A stretch of 64,000 nt of DNA from NCBI RefSeq assembly GCF_014646115.1, contig NZ_BMMV01000005.1, forward strand, positions 336,573 to 400,572, given 5' to 3'. The stretch comes from Streptomyces camponoticapitis (GTDB taxonomy: Bacteria; Actinomycetota; Actinomycetes; Streptomycetales; Streptomycetaceae). Positions 27,353 through 38,153 of this stretch are shown here, piece after piece; within the stretch, counting starts at the first letter, position 1, and every line of letters begins with the position of its first letter. The position numbers were made by a program, and so were the translations under genes. The notes beneath the pieces are model-generated. The model ran no database searches. It saw only the letters and a program-made list of their open reading frames with translations, and was not told where the DNA came from.

Positions 27353-27426
27353 TGGAGCGGGCGACGGGAATCGAACCCGCGTAGCTAGTTTGGAAGACTA
27401 GGGCTCTACCATTGAGCTACGCCCGC
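27353..27426 (-). tRNA. tRNA-Gly (anticodon TCC)
   Basis: On the minus strand, GCGGGCG at the 5' end pairs with CGCCCGC, followed by discriminator T and an encoded CCA (27353-27355). The D arm AGCTCAATGGTAGAGC and the T arm with GGTTCGATTCC are intact. The anticodon stem CTAGT/ACTAG closes the loop CTTCCAA, giving anticodon TCC for glycine. No intron is present. Confidence 0.95.
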
Positions 27427-27572
27427 ACGCGCCGCAGGTCACGAGGACCGCGGCACGGAAAACATCGTAGCGGGTCCGCGGCCCTCGACGCACACCGCTT
27501 CGCCGTCGCCTCCGTACCGGTAAATACGTCCGGCGCACTGTCCGCGGGCATGTACCCTACGTGTCGCACCGA

Positions 27573-27649
27573 CGGGGTGTGGCGCAGCTTGGTAGCGCGT
27601 CCGCTTTGGGAGCGGAAGGTCGTCGGTTCGAATCCGGCCACCCCGACCA
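27573..27649 (+). tRNA. tRNA-Pro (anticodon TGG)
   Basis: CGGGGTG at the 5' end pairs with CACCCCG; discriminator A and an encoded CCA end the gene. The D arm contains GCGCAGCTTGGTAGCGC. The anticodon stem TCCGC/GCGGA closes the loop TTTGGGA, giving TGG for proline, and the T arm contains GGTTCGAATCC. A TACCCT hexamer at 27553-27558, about 15 nt upstream, could be its -10 box. Confidence 0.95.
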
Positions 27650-27677
27650 TCAGTACACGTGCCTGTTCATGATCGCG

Positions 27678-27708
27678 TTGTGGGCGTCATCCTGCTTGCG
27701 GCTACTAT
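27678..27708 (+). promoter_or_regulatory. Predicted tig promoter with inverted repeat around the -10
   Basis: TTGTGG (27678-27683), a 19-nt spacer and TACTAT (27703-27708) fit a vegetative promoter 120 nt upstream of tig. GCTTGC (27694-27699) and GCAAGC (27709-27714) form an inverted repeat that brackets the -10 box, a position suited to repression. Confidence 0.5.
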
Positions 27709-27827
27709 GCAAGCTGCGTGCCCGTGTGTCTGAAGAGACTGTGAAGAACCGGGCCGAATCCGCTGGTCCGCCGGAGTCACGGCGGGCGTAGCAGAACCCC
27801 AGAATCAGCCACCAAGGAGACCGAACC

Positions 27828-29255
27828 GTGAAGAGCGCCGTGGAGACCCTGAACCCGACCCGGGTTCGGCTCACTGTCGAGGTGCCCTTCGAGGAGCTCA
27901 AGGACAGCCTCGACGCGGCGTACAAGAAGATCAACGACCAGGTCACGGTGAAGGGCTTCCGTAAGGGCAAGATCCCGGCCCGCGTCATCGACCAGCGGTT
28001 CGGCCGTGGAGCTGTGCTGGAGGAGGCCGTCAACGACGCCCTTCCGAAGTTCTACACGGAGGCCGTCAACGAGGGCGAGCTCAATGTCCTCGGGCAGCCC
28101 GAGGTCGACATCAAGGAGCTGAAGGACGGCGAGCTGCTCTCCTTCACCGCCGAGGTCGACATCCGTCCGGTCATCGAGATCCCGGACTACACCGGCATCG
28201 AGGTCACCGTCGACGCGGTCGACGTCTCCGACGAGGACGTCGACAAGTCCGTCGACGAGCTCCGTGAGCGCTTCGCCTCCACCAACCCCGTCGAGCGTGC
28301 CGCCGCCGAGGGCGACGTCGTGACGATCGACCTGGAGGCCAAGGTCGACGGCGAGGTCCTGGAGGACGGCGTCGCGAGTGACGTGCAGTACACCATCGGC
28401 TCCGGCGAGCTGCTCGAAGGCATCGACGAGGCCGTGACCGGCCTGGAGGCCGGCGGCGAAGCCACCTTCACCTCCCAGCTCAAGGGCGGCACCGCCGAGG
28501 GCAAGGACGCCGAGGTCTCCGTCAAGGTCTCCCAGGTCGCCTCCCGCGAGCTGCCCGACCTGGACGACGACTTCGCGCAGATGGCGAGCGAGTTCGACAC
28601 CCTTGAGGAGCTCAAGGCGGACAGCCGCAAGCGCCTCGGGAACATGAAGCAGTACGACCAGGCCACCCAGGCCCAGGAGCGCGTCCTCGACGAGCTGCTG
28701 AAGCTGGCGGAGGTCCCGATCCCCGAGAAGCTCCTCGAGGACGAGATCAAGACCCGTAAGCACAACCTGGAGCACCACCAGCTCGGTCAGATGGGCCTCG
28801 ACCTTCCGAAGTACCTGGAGATCCAGGGCAAGACGGAGGAGGAGTTCGACGAGGAGACCAAGGAGCAGGCGGTCAAGGGCATCAAGACCCAGTTCATCCT
28901 CGACGAGCTGGTCAACAAGGAGAAGCTGAACGTGAACCAGGAGGAGCTCACCGAGCACCTCATGCGTCGCGCGCAGTCCTCCGGCATGTCGCCCGACCAG
29001 TTCGCGCAGGCGGTCGTCGAAGGCGGCCAGGTGCCGATGCTCGTCGGCGAGGTCGCCCGCGGCAAGGCGCTCGCCGTGGTGGTCGAGGCCGCCAAGGTGA
29101 CGGACACGAACGGTGAGGTCGTCGACCTCCAGGACGACGAGGACGAGACCGCCGAGACCGTCGAGGCGTCCTCCGACGACACCGAGGCCGCGTCCGGCGC
29201 GGCCACCGAGGCCGCCGCGGACGACGACAAGCCCGAGGCGAAGAACGAGGGCTGA
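27828..29255 (+). CDS. tig: Trigger factor (ribosome-associated chaperone/peptidyl-prolyl isomerase)
   Basis: Binds ribosomal protein L23 at the exit tunnel and assists folding of nascent chains. The 475-residue protein has the ribosome-docking loop [11 protein letters not shown] at about residues 44-54, a central FKBP-type PPIase domain ([15 protein letters not shown] onward) and the helical C-terminal chaperone domain. It ends in an acidic, disordered tail rich in Asp, Glu and Ala of about 50 residues, longer than in E. coli. The GTG start follows AAGGAG. It heads the tig-clpP1-clpP2-clpX order conserved widely in bacteria. Confidence 0.97.
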   Translation: MKSAVETLNPTRVRLTVEVPFEELKDSLDAAYKKINDQVTVKGFRKGKIPARVIDQRFGRGAVLEEAVNDALPKFYTEAVNEGELNVLGQPEVDIKELKDGELLSFTAEVDIRPVIEIPDYTGIEVTVDAVDVSDEDVDKSVDELRERFASTNPVERAAAEGDVVTIDLEAKVDGEVLEDGVASDVQYTIGSGELLEGIDEAVTGLEAGGEATFTSQLKGGTAEGKDAEVSVKVSQVASRELPDLDDDFAQMASEFDTLEELKADSRKRLGNMKQYDQATQAQERVLDELLKLAEVPIPEKLLEDEIKTRKHNLEHHQLGQMGLDLPKYLEIQGKTEEEFDEETKEQAVKGIKTQFILDELVNKEKLNVNQEELTEHLMRRAQSSGMSPDQFAQAVVEGGQVPMLVGEVARGKALAVVVEAAKVTDTNGEVVDLQDDEDETAETVEASSDDTEAASGAATEAAADDDKPEAKNEG

Positions 29256-29347
29256 GCGTCCTCGCTCGACCGGATCTCCGGGCCCCGGGACGCTACTCGC
29301 GCCCGGGGCCCGCTCCGTAGCCCCGCCCCTGCCACGACCCAACTACC

Positions 29348-29364
29348 TTGCGCTGCCAGCGAAC
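29348..29364 (+). promoter_or_regulatory. Candidate ClgR operator upstream of clpP1
   Basis: TTGCGC-TGCCA-GCGAAC matches the CGC-N5-GCG core I recall for ClgR, the activator of clpP1P2 in Streptomyces and other actinobacteria. The right half GCGAAC is exact; the left half deviates. It lies about 135 nt upstream of the clpP1 start, a sensible activator position. Confidence 0.6.
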
Positions 29365-29497
29365 AGTCCAGGAAGCGGGATGGCGCCCGCCGACCAGCGC
29401 GTTAGGGTCCATGAATACGAGGGCTGGGGAGCGCCCCGTCCCCCGGAACGAAAGACGCTGAGACGGCCGGAGCCGTCAGAGACGAGCAGGTGGACAC

Positions 29498-30115
29498 GTG
29501 ACGAATCTGATGCCTTACGCCGCCGGCGAGCCGTCCCTCGGTGGTGGCCTCGGCGACCAGGTCTACAGCCGACTGCTCGGTGAGCGGATCATCTTCCTCG
29601 GCCAGCAGGTCGACGACGACATCGCCAACAAGATCACCGCGCAGCTCCTTCTTCTCGCGGCCGAGCCCGAGAAGGACATCTACCTCTACATCAACAGCCC
29701 CGGTGGTTCGGTCACGGCGGGCATGGCGGTCTACGACACCATGCAGTACATCCCGAACGACGTGGTGACCATCGGAATGGGCATGGCGGCCTCCATGGGC
29801 CAGTTCCTGCTGACCGGCGGCACCGCCGGCAAGCGCTTCGCGCTGCCCAACACCGACATCCTCATGCACCAGGGCTCCGCGGGCCTCGGCGGCACCGCCT
29901 CCGACATCAAGATCCAGGCCGAGCAGCTGCTCCGTACGAAGAAGCGCATGGCCGAGATCACCGCCCGTCACACGGGCCAGACCGAAGAGACCATCATCCG
30001 CGACGGTGACCGCGACCGCTGGTTCACCGCCGAGGAGGCCGTGTCCTACGGCATCATCGACGAGATCATCTCCGCTGCTTCGGGTGTTCCGGGCGGCGGC
30101 GGCACCGGCGCCTGA
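29498..30115 (+). CDS. clpP1: ATP-dependent Clp protease proteolytic subunit 1
   Basis: Serine protease subunit that assembles into the barrel capped by ClpX or ClpC and degrades unfolded and regulatory proteins. The 205-residue sequence contains the catalytic triad Ser99 ([11 protein letters not shown]), His124 (ILMHQGSAG) and Asp173 ([11 protein letters not shown]). The GTG start has AGGTGG just upstream. It is followed after about 70 nt by clpP2; in actinobacteria the two subunits form a mixed complex. In Streptomyces this pair is activated by ClgR, and a candidate site is visible upstream. Confidence 0.96.
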   Translation: MTNLMPYAAGEPSLGGGLGDQVYSRLLGERIIFLGQQVDDDIANKITAQLLLLAAEPEKDIYLYINSPGGSVTAGMAVYDTMQYIPNDVVTIGMGMAASMGQFLLTGGTAGKRFALPNTDILMHQGSAGLGGTASDIKIQAEQLLRTKKRMAEITARHTGQTEETIIRDGDRDRWFTAEEAVSYGIIDEIISAASGVPGGGGTGA

Positions 30116-30183
30116 GGGCCATCAGTACGCCCCGGACCGGCCACGTCACCCCATCGAACGCCACCAGGATGGTGAACACCCCT

Positions 30184-30852
30184 ATGAACAACTTCCCCGG
30201 CGCCTCCCCGAGCGGCCTGTACACCGGCCCTCAGGTGGACAACCGCTATGTCATCCCGCGCTTCGTGGAGCGCACCTCGCAGGGCGTACGGGAGTACGAC
30301 CCGTACGCGAAGCTCTTCGAGGAGCGCGTGATCTTCCTCGGTGTCCAGATCGACGACGCGTCGGCCAACGACGTCATGGCGCAGCTGCTGTGCCTGGAGT
30401 CCATGGACCCCGACCGTGACATCTCCATCTACATCAACAGCCCCGGCGGCTCGATGACGGCCCTCACGGCCATCTACGACACGATGCAGTTCGTGAAGCC
30501 GGACATCCAGACGGTCTGCATGGGCCAGGCCGCCTCCGCGGCGGCGGTCCTGCTCGCGGCCGGCACGGCGGGCAAGCGCCTGGCCCTGCCGAACGCGCGC
30601 GTCCTGATCCACCAGCCGTCCAGCCAGACCGGCCGTGAGCAGCTCTCCGACCTGGAGATCGCGGCCAACGAGATCCTGCGCATGCGCGCACAGCTCGAGG
30701 ACATGCTCGCCAAGCACTCCACGACGCCGATCGAGAAGGTCCGCGACGACATCGAGCGCGACAAGATCCTGACCGCCGAGGACGCTCTGGCGTACGGTCT
30801 GGTCGACCAGATCGTCTCGACCCGTAAGACCACGGCGGCGGCAGCGGCCTGA
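30184..30852 (+). CDS. clpP2: ATP-dependent Clp protease proteolytic subunit 2
   Basis: Second ClpP subunit, 222 residues, with triad Ser118 ([11 protein letters not shown]), His143 (VLIHQPSSQ) and Asp193 ([11 protein letters not shown]). A 30-residue N-terminal leader precedes [15 protein letters not shown] and is probably processed. I place the start at ATG 30184 because GGTGA lies 8 nt upstream. ATG 30169, five codons earlier, is possible but its AGG directly abuts the start. The product should pair with ClpP1. A strong hairpin separates it from clpX. Confidence 0.95.
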   Translation: MNNFPGASPSGLYTGPQVDNRYVIPRFVERTSQGVREYDPYAKLFEERVIFLGVQIDDASANDVMAQLLCLESMDPDRDISIYINSPGGSMTALTAIYDTMQFVKPDIQTVCMGQAASAAAVLLAAGTAGKRLALPNARVLIHQPSSQTGREQLSDLEIAANEILRMRAQLEDMLAKHSTTPIEKVRDDIERDKILTAEDALAYGLVDQIVSTRKTTAAAAA

Positions 30853-30863
30853 CCCGTCCGGTG

Positions 30864-30904
30864 CCCTTGGCGCGGTCTCACGTCCTCGTGAACCGTGCCA
30901 AGGG
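30864..30904 (+). terminator. Hairpin between clpP2 and clpX
   Basis: A 13-bp stem (30864-30876 with 30892-30904, one G-T wobble) plus an inner CACG/CGTG stem closes on a short loop, directly after the clpP2 stop. It could end the clpP1P2 transcript or attenuate read-through into clpX, which would then need its own promoter in the following 90 nt. Confidence 0.6.
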
Positions 30905-30996
30905 GGGCCCGTACGGGGGGCCAGGCAAGGTACCGTCGGGTATGAGGCACAGGAGCCGCTGAACCAGGCTGCTCCCAGGCGAAGGGGAAGCACCTC

Positions 30997-32289
<1,293 letters not shown>

Positions 32290-32311
32290 CGGCACCACCC
32301 GTACGCACGGA

Positions 32312-32354
32312 AAGAGGGGCGCCCGGCCGGATCATCCGGCCGGGCGCCCCTCTT
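32312..32354. terminator. Perfect 21-bp bidirectional terminator
   Basis: Two 21-nt arms (32312-32332 and 32334-32354) are perfectly complementary around a single central base. The hairpin lies between the convergent clpX and Q/P/G-rich protein genes. Both ends read as A-rich then T-rich (AAGAGG.../...CCTCTT), so it can act as a factor-independent terminator on either strand. Confidence 0.85.
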
Positions 32355-32372
32355 CGTGGGTGGTGCGTGCCG

Positions 32373-33320
32373 TCAGAGCTTCACGCGAACGTCGTTGCGC
32401 AGCTTGGCGGTTGTGGCGGCGGCGTCCTCGAGGGAGCCGGCCTTGCCCGTGAGGGCGCTCGCCATGTCGATCGGCATGGCGAAGCCCAGGGTGGAGTAGT
32501 CGCCCCAGATGCAGATGGAGAAGGCCACCTCTGAGGGGCCCTCCGTCTCGCCCGTCGCCATCTTGGCCTCCTGGCACTTCAGGACGGCGCCGTCGAGACC
32601 CTCGGGCTCGAAGGACTTGGCGTCCCCCTCGAACTTCGGGACGTCCTCGCCCTCCTCCTTCGCGGACTCCGACTTGAGGTAGTTGAACATGGCGTCGACG
32701 GCCTTCTCGGGGTCCTCGACCTCGCCGTACACGCCGCCGAACTGGATCAGCTTCCCGGCCAGCGGGTTGTCCTCCGACCCGGACTGGTACCCGGCGTTCA
32801 CGTCCTTGGGGTTCTTCACGCCCCACTTCTCGGCGTCCTTGAGGTCGTTCTTGGTCATGCCCCCGGTGTCGCCCGTGCCCTCGCCCTTCTTGTACTCGCC
32901 GTCTATCACCGTCGCCGGCGTGATCAGCTTGTGCGGGCCGTCGTCGGCGACCTCACTGCTGCCTCCGCCCACCAGGAAGTACGCCCCACCACCGATCACC
33001 GCGAGTGCCACGACGACCGAGGCGATGATCAGGCCCGTCTTCTTCTTGGGGGCTCCCTGCGGCGGCGGGAAGCTCGGTGCCCCGCCGTACGGGGGCTGCT
33101 GCGGCGGCTGGCCGTACGGGCCCGGCTGCTGCGGCTGGCCGTAGCCCTGCTGGGGGACTCCCTGCGGCGGCTGCTGCGGGTACCCGTAACCGGGCTGCCC
33201 TTGCGGCGGCTGCTGGGGATACCCGTAGCCGGGCTGGCCCTGCGGCGGCTGCTGTCCGTACGGTCCGGGCTGGCCCTGCGGCTGCTGCCCACCGTACGGG
33301 CCCGGCTGGTTGTAGCTCAT
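32373..33320 (-). CDS. Membrane protein with Gln/Pro/Gly-rich N-terminal repeats, function unknown
   Basis: A 315-residue protein in three parts. Residues 1 to about 90 are a cytosolic low-complexity tail with tandem units of the PQGQPGYGYPQQP type. One membrane helix follows a KKK stop (GLIIASVVVALAVIGGGAYF), and a soluble extracytoplasmic domain of about 190 residues begins after a Gly/Ser linker. The extracellular part has few cysteines (CQEAK and SICIWGDYST, possibly disulfide-bonded) and no catalytic motif I recognise. The layout is common among streptomycete proteins of unknown function. ATG 33320 follows GGAGGGG. It is convergent with clpX and divergent from valS. Confidence 0.8.
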   Translation of the reverse strand: MSYNQPGPYGGQQPQGQPGPYGQQPPQGQPGYGYPQQPPQGQPGYGYPQQPPQGVPQQGYGQPQQPGPYGQPPQQPPYGGAPSFPPPQGAPKKKTGLIIASVVVALAVIGGGAYFLVGGGSSEVADDGPHKLITPATVIDGEYKKGEGTGDTGGMTKNDLKDAEKWGVKNPKDVNAGYQSGSEDNPLAGKLIQFGGVYGEVEDPEKAVDAMFNYLKSESAKEEGEDVPKFEGDAKSFEPEGLDGAVLKCQEAKMATGETEGPSEVAFSICIWGDYSTLGFAMPIDMASALTGKAGSLEDAAATTAKLRNDVRVKL

Positions 33321-33444
33321 GTGCTCTGTCCCCTCCAGATGCTTATGCGTTTCCGACATCCTGACTGAAGGAGCCGTGACATGGGCCATCGGGGGGCGCA
33401 CCGTTACCGAACTATCTCGTTTCAGTGCGGAGCTGGTACGCGCC

Positions 33445-33450
33445 TAAACT
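33445..33450 (+). promoter_or_regulatory. -10 box for a leaderless valS transcript
   Basis: TAAACT ends 6 nt before the GTG at 33457 and no Shine-Dalgarno sequence is present, so transcription probably begins at or next to the start codon. Confidence 0.55.
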
Positions 33451-33456
33451 GTGTGC

Positions 33457-36078
33457 GTGACCGAGAACTCTCAAGCGCAGCCCGCAGCCAACCCTGAACT
33501 GCCGACCCAGTACGCGCCGGCCGAGGTGGAGGGGAAGCTGTACGAGCGCTGGGTAGAACGCGGCTACTTCGAGGCTGACGAGAAGAGCGGGAAGCCGCCG
33601 TACACCATCGTCATCCCGCCGCCGAACGTCACCGGCAGCCTGCACCTCGGGCACGCCTTCGAGCACACGATCATCGACGCCCTGACCCGCCGCAAGCGTA
33701 TGCAGGGCTACGAGACGCTGTGGCAGCCCGGCATGGACCACGCCGGTATCGCCACGCAGAACGTCGTCGAGCGCGAGCTGGCCAAGGAGGGCAAGTCCCG
33801 GCAGGACCTGGGGCGTGCGGCCTTCGTCGAGCGGGTCTGGCAGTGGAAGGAAGAGTCCGGCGGCCAGATCTCCGGCCAGATGCGCCGTCTCGGTGACGGC
33901 GTCGCCTGGTCCCGTGAGCGGTTCACGATGGACGAGGGGCTGTCCGCGGCCGTCCAGACCATCTTCAAGCGGCTCTACGACGACGAACTGATCTACCGCG
34001 CCGAGCGCATCATCAACTGGTGCCCGCGCTGTCTCACCGCGATCTCCGACATCGAGGTCGAGTACCAGGACGACGACGGCGAACTGGTCTCCATCAAGTA
34101 CGGCGACGGGGACGAGACGCTCGTCGTCGCCACCACCCGCGCCGAGACGATGCTGGGTGACACCGCCGTCGCCGTCCACCCCGACGACGCGCGCTACACA
34201 CACCTGGTCGGCAGGCGGATCAAGCTGCCGCTCACCGACCGTACGATCCCGGTCGTCGCGGACGAGCACGTCGACCCCGAGTTCGGCACGGGCGCGGTCA
34301 AGGTGACACCCGCCCATGACCCGAACGACTTCGAGATCGGCCGTCGCCACGACCTGCCCAACATCACGGTCATGGACGAGCGGGCGGTCATCACGGTCCC
34401 CGGCCCCTTCCAAGGGCTCGACCGCTACGAGGCCCGCTCAGCCATCGTCGCGGCGCTCCGTGCGGACGGCCGGATCGTCGCCGAGAAGCGGCCGTACGTC
34501 CACTCCGTGGGCCACTGCTCGCGCTGCAAGACGACCGTCGAGCCCCGTCTCTCTCTCCAGTGGTGGGTCAAGGTCGGCCCGCTCGCCAAGGCGGCGGGCG
34601 ACGCGGTCCGGGACGGCCGGGTCGCGATCCACCCCAAGGAGATGGAGTCCCGCTACTTCGCGTGGGTCGACAACCTCAACGACTGGTGCATCTCACGGCA
34701 GTTGTGGTGGGGGCACCGCATTCCCGTCTGGCACGGCCCGGACGGCGAGACCGTCTGTGTCGGTCCGAACGACGAGCCGCCGACCGGCGAGGGCTGGAGC
34801 CAGGACACCGACGTCCTGGACACCTGGTTCTCGTCCGGGCTGTGGCCGTTCTCCACGCTGGGCTGGCCCGAACAGACCCCGAGCCTGGAGAAGTTCTATC
34901 CGAACTCGGTCCTGGTCACCGGCTACGACATCCTCTTCTTCTGGGTCGCCCGGATGATGATGTTCGGCCTGTACGCGATGGACGGCACCCCGCCGTTCCA
35001 CACCATCGCGCTGCACGGCATGGTCCGTGACCAGTTCGGCAAGAAGATGTCGAAGTCCTTCGGCAACGCGGTCAACCCGCTGGACTGGATGGACACGTAC
35101 GGATCCGACGCCGTCCGCTTCACGCTCGCCCGGGGCGCCAACCCCGGGGTCGACGTCCCCATCGGCGAGGACTGGGTCCAGGGCTCCCGCAACTTCGCCA
35201 ACAAGATCTGGAACGCGACCCGTTTCGCCATGATGAACGGCGCCACGGTCGAGGGCCCGCTGCCCGACGCGTCGGAGACGTCCGCCACCGACCGGTGGAT
35301 CCTCTCCCGGCTGAACCAGACCGTCGCGCAGGTCGACGCGTACTACGAGGACTACCAGTTCGCGAAACTCAGCGACGCCCTCTTCCACTTCGCGTGGGAC
35401 GAGGTCTTCGACTGGTACGTCGAGCTGTCCAAGACGACGTTCTTCGCGGGCGGCGACCAGGCCAAGGTCTCCGGGCGCGTCCTCGGTGAGGTCCTGGACG
35501 TCACCCTGCGTCTGCTGCACCCGGTCGTCCCATTCGTCACCGAGACGCTGTGGACCACCCTGACCGGCAAGGAGTCGGTGGTCATCGCCGACTGGCCGGC
35601 CGACTCGGGCTTCCGCGACCCGGCCGCCGAGCGGGAGATCGAGCAGGTCCAGCAGGTCGTCACCGAGGTCCGCCGGTTCCGTGCCGACCAGGGTCTGCAG
35701 TCGGCCCAGAAGGTCCCCGGCCGGCTCGACCTGTCCGCGACCCCGCTCGCCCCGCACGAGGCGGCGATCAGGCAGGTGCTGCGGCTCCAGGCGGCGGGCG
35801 ACGGCTTCCATCCGACCGCGACCCTGCCCGTCGCGGGTGCCACGGTGGAGCTGGACCTGTCCGGGACGATCGACGTCGAGGCGGAGCGCAAGCGCCTGAC
35901 GAAGGACCGGGACGCGGCCGAGAAGGAGAAGCAGCAGGCCACGGCCAAGCTCGGCAACGAGGCGTTCCTCGCGAAGGCCCCGGACAACGTGGTCGACAAG
36001 ATCCGCGGCCGGCTGGTCAAGGCCGAGTCCGACATCGAGCGGATCACCGCGCAGCTGGCGGCTCTCCCGGAGAGCTGA
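33457..36078 (+). CDS. valS: Valyl-tRNA synthetase
   Basis: Class I aminoacyl-tRNA synthetase that charges tRNA-Val, 873 residues. The HIGH-type signature is HLGHAF within [16 protein letters not shown], and the KMSKS loop is [10 protein letters not shown]. The editing domain contains [17 protein letters not shown], and the C-terminal coiled coil ([19 protein letters not shown] region) is typical of ValS. GTG 33457 is preferred over GTG 33451: TAAACT sits exactly 6 nt upstream, the spacing of a leaderless start. It is followed by folC, whose start has the same arrangement. Confidence 0.96.
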   Translation: MTENSQAQPAANPELPTQYAPAEVEGKLYERWVERGYFEADEKSGKPPYTIVIPPPNVTGSLHLGHAFEHTIIDALTRRKRMQGYETLWQPGMDHAGIATQNVVERELAKEGKSRQDLGRAAFVERVWQWKEESGGQISGQMRRLGDGVAWSRERFTMDEGLSAAVQTIFKRLYDDELIYRAERIINWCPRCLTAISDIEVEYQDDDGELVSIKYGDGDETLVVATTRAETMLGDTAVAVHPDDARYTHLVGRRIKLPLTDRTIPVVADEHVDPEFGTGAVKVTPAHDPNDFEIGRRHDLPNITVMDERAVITVPGPFQGLDRYEARSAIVAALRADGRIVAEKRPYVHSVGHCSRCKTTVEPRLSLQWWVKVGPLAKAAGDAVRDGRVAIHPKEMESRYFAWVDNLNDWCISRQLWWGHRIPVWHGPDGETVCVGPNDEPPTGEGWSQDTDVLDTWFSSGLWPFSTLGWPEQTPSLEKFYPNSVLVTGYDILFFWVARMMMFGLYAMDGTPPFHTIALHGMVRDQFGKKMSKSFGNAVNPLDWMDTYGSDAVRFTLARGANPGVDVPIGEDWVQGSRNFANKIWNATRFAMMNGATVEGPLPDASETSATDRWILSRLNQTVAQVDAYYEDYQFAKLSDALFHFAWDEVFDWYVELSKTTFFAGGDQAKVSGRVLGEVLDVTLRLLHPVVPFVTETLWTTLTGKESVVIADWPADSGFRDPAAEREIEQVQQVVTEVRRFRADQGLQSAQKVPGRLDLSATPLAPHEAAIRQVLRLQAAGDGFHPTATLPVAGATVELDLSGTIDVEAERKRLTKDRDAAEKEKQQATAKLGNEAFLAKAPDNVVDKIRGRLVKAESDIERITAQLAALPES

Positions 36079-36144
36079 CGGCGGCCGGAGAAGCACCGGA
36101 ACCGGTTGACGGGGCGGGGCGGCGTCTGTGCCGTACCCGCTCCG

Positions 36145-36150
36145 TAGACT
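36145..36150 (+). promoter_or_regulatory. -10 box for a leaderless folC transcript
   Basis: TAGACT followed by exactly 6 nt and then the GTG start at 36157, with no ribosome binding site, repeats the geometry seen at valS. Confidence 0.55.
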
Positions 36151-36156
36151 GGTCCC

Positions 36157-37680
36157 GTGAGCGAGCACCAGCCCGACCAGCCTGACCAGCCCGGCGAGTA
36201 CGACGACGACTTCGACGACATCGTCCACGCCGAGACCACCCGCGACCCCGACCTGGCCGTGATCGAGGCCGGAAGCCGTACGCTGCGCGCCCGGACGGGC
36301 GCCCCGCAGAGCGACGGCGTCCCGTCCCGGCCCGCCGACCCGGAGGTCGACAAGGCGCTGCGCGCCGTCGAGCAGGAGCTGGCCGGCCGCTGGGGCGAGA
36401 CCAAGCTGGAGCCTTCGGTCACCCGCATCGAGGCGCTGATGAACGTGCTCGGCGACCCCCAGCGGGCGTATCCGTCGATCCACATCACCGGCACCAACGG
36501 CAAGACGTCCACGGCCCGCATGATCGAGGCGCTGCTCGGCGCCTTCGACCTGCGCACCGGCCGCTACACCAGCCCGCACGTCTCCTCCGTCACCGAGCGG
36601 ATCAGCCTCGACGGCGAGCCGATCTCCGCGGAGCGGTTCATCGAGACGTACGAGGACATCAAGCCGTACGTCGACATGGTGGACGGCTCGCAGGACTACC
36701 GGCTCTCCTTCTTCGAGGTGCTCACCGGTATGGCGTACGCGGCCTTCGCGGACGCCCCGGTGGACGCGGCGGTCGTCGAGGTCGGCATGGGCGGGAGCTG
36801 GGACGCGACGAACGTCATCGACGCCTCCGTCGCCGTCGTCACCCCCATCGACCTGGACCACACCGACAGGCTGGGCTCCACGCCGGGCGAGATCGCCGTG
36901 GAGAAGGCCGGGATCATCAAGCAGGGCGCCACGGTCGTCCTGGCGCAGCAGCCGGTGGACGCGTCTCAGGTGATGCTGAAGAGGTCCGTCGACGTGGACG
37001 CGACGGTGGCCCGCGAGGGCATCGAGTTCGGCGTCGTCTCCCGCGAGGTCGCGGTCGGCGGCCAGATGCTGACGCTGCGGGGCCTGGGCGGCGAGTACGA
37101 GCAGATCTTCCTCCCGCTGTACGGCGCGCATCAGGCGCACAACGCCGCGGTGGCCCTGGCGGCGGTCGAGGCGTTCTTCGGGATCGGCGCGGAACAGGCC
37201 CGGCCCATGGACCTGGACACGGTGCGCTCGGCGTTCGCCTCCGTGGTCTCGCCGGGCCGGCTGGAGGTCGTACGGCGCTCGCCGACGGTGGTCCTGGACG
37301 CGGCGCACAATCCGGCGGGCGCGCGGGCCGTGGCGTCGGCCGTCGGTGAGTCGTTCGGCTTCAGCAGACTGATCGGGGTCGTCGGTGCCAGCGCCGGCAA
37401 GGATGTCCGGGGGTTCCTCGAAGCCCTGGAGCCGGTCTTCGCGGAGATCGTCGTCACGGAGAACTCCAGCGACCGGGCGATGAGCGCGGACGATCTGGCG
37501 ACCGTCGCGGTGGAACTGTTCGGCGACGACCGTGTGCAGGTCGAGCCGCGGCTCGACGACGCGCTGGAGGCGGCGATCACGCTCGCCGAGGAGGAAGAGG
37601 AGTACGCGGGCGCCGGGGTGCTGGTGACCGGTTCGGTGATCACGGTCGGCGAGGCCCGGCTGCTTCTGGGAAGGGGCTAA
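36157..37680 (+). CDS. folC: Folylpolyglutamate synthase/dihydrofolate synthase
   Basis: Adds glutamate to dihydropteroate and folates in the cytosol, an Mur-ligase-type enzyme. The 507-residue protein has an acidic, probably disordered N-terminal extension of about 65 residues before the catalytic fold. The P-loop is HITGTNGKTSTARMIEALL, followed by YTSPHVSSVTERI, the omega-loop region VGMGGSWDATNVI, GIIKQGATVVLAQQP, and LDAAHNPAGARA in the C-terminal domain. The GTG start is a leaderless candidate. It is followed after 4 nt by the DUF4233 gene, so the two are cotranscribed. Confidence 0.95.
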   Translation: MSEHQPDQPDQPGEYDDDFDDIVHAETTRDPDLAVIEAGSRTLRARTGAPQSDGVPSRPADPEVDKALRAVEQELAGRWGETKLEPSVTRIEALMNVLGDPQRAYPSIHITGTNGKTSTARMIEALLGAFDLRTGRYTSPHVSSVTERISLDGEPISAERFIETYEDIKPYVDMVDGSQDYRLSFFEVLTGMAYAAFADAPVDAAVVEVGMGGSWDATNVIDASVAVVTPIDLDHTDRLGSTPGEIAVEKAGIIKQGATVVLAQQPVDASQVMLKRSVDVDATVAREGIEFGVVSREVAVGGQMLTLRGLGGEYEQIFLPLYGAHQAHNAAVALAAVEAFFGIGAEQARPMDLDTVRSAFASVVSPGRLEVVRRSPTVVLDAAHNPAGARAVASAVGESFGFSRLIGVVGASAGKDVRGFLEALEPVFAEIVVTENSSDRAMSADDLATVAVELFGDDRVQVEPRLDDALEAAITLAEEEEEYAGAGVLVTGSVITVGEARLLLGRG

Positions 37681-37684
37681 TCGC

Positions 37685-38047
37685 ATGCGTACGCTCTGCG
37701 CGTCGACGCTGATCGGCGAGTTCTTCGTGATCGGCTTCGCCGGGCTCGTCGCCATGAAGTCCGACGACCTGTCGATGGCCACCGTGTGGACGGTCTGCGG
37801 CATCGCGATGCTGCTGTCCCTGCTGCTGTGCGGAGTGATCACCAGGCCGGGCGGGGTCCAGCTCGGCTGGGCGTTCCAGGTCGCGCTGGTCGCGGGCGGT
37901 TTCATCGTGCCGGTGATGTTCTTCCTCGGGGTGCTCTTCGGCGCGCTGTGGTGGGCCTCGGTGCACTTCGGACGCAAGATCGACACGGCGAAGGCGCGAT
38001 GGGCCGAGCAGGCCGCCGCGCAGACGTCGGCGGAGCCGGGGACCTAG
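37685..38047 (+). CDS. DUF4233 small membrane protein
   Basis: A 120-residue protein with three to four membrane helices: LIGEFFVIGFAGLVAM, VWTVCGIAMLLSLLLCGV, GWAFQVALVAGGFIVPVMFF and a fourth near residue 90. It ends in a charged cytosolic tail. It matches the DUF4233 family that sits between folC and ndk in many actinobacteria (Rv2446c in M. tuberculosis, recalled). The position directly after folC is conserved but no function is established. Its stop codon abuts a strong terminator hairpin. Confidence 0.88.
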   Translation: MRTLCASTLIGEFFVIGFAGLVAMKSDDLSMATVWTVCGIAMLLSLLLCGVITRPGGVQLGWAFQVALVAGGFIVPVMFFLGVLFGALWWASVHFGRKIDTAKARWAEQAAAQTSAEPGT

Positions 38048-38083
38048 GGGCGTGCCGTACCCGGACCGGGTACGGCTCGCCCC
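38047..38083 (+). terminator. Strong hairpin terminator after the folC operon
   Basis: GGGGCG-T-GCCGTACCCGG-A pairs with CCGGGTACGGC-T-CGCCCC: 17 of 18 positions pair around a single-base centre with one T-T mismatch. It begins on the last base of the DUF4233 gene and lies about 70 nt before ndk, separating the two transcription units. Confidence 0.75.
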
Positions 38084-38153
38084 ACGCGCACCTGTAGCCT
38101 CACACCACTTCACCCGTTTGCCAGCAGCGAATGCCCACAAGGAGCCGCACACC

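Noticed and set aside
27353..27649. tRNA pair as an integration site for an element
   Set aside because: No integrase, excisionase or duplicated tRNA 3' end is present nearby, and the flanking genes are core or plain intergenic DNA.
34693..37986. Very long open frames antisense to real genes, such as 34693-37986, 52046-57262, 149-2962 and 12772-15336
   Set aside because: They mirror valS/folC, rne, pepN and the transporter genes. Their products are Arg/Pro/Gly-rich with no domain, and such frames arise from third-position GC bias.
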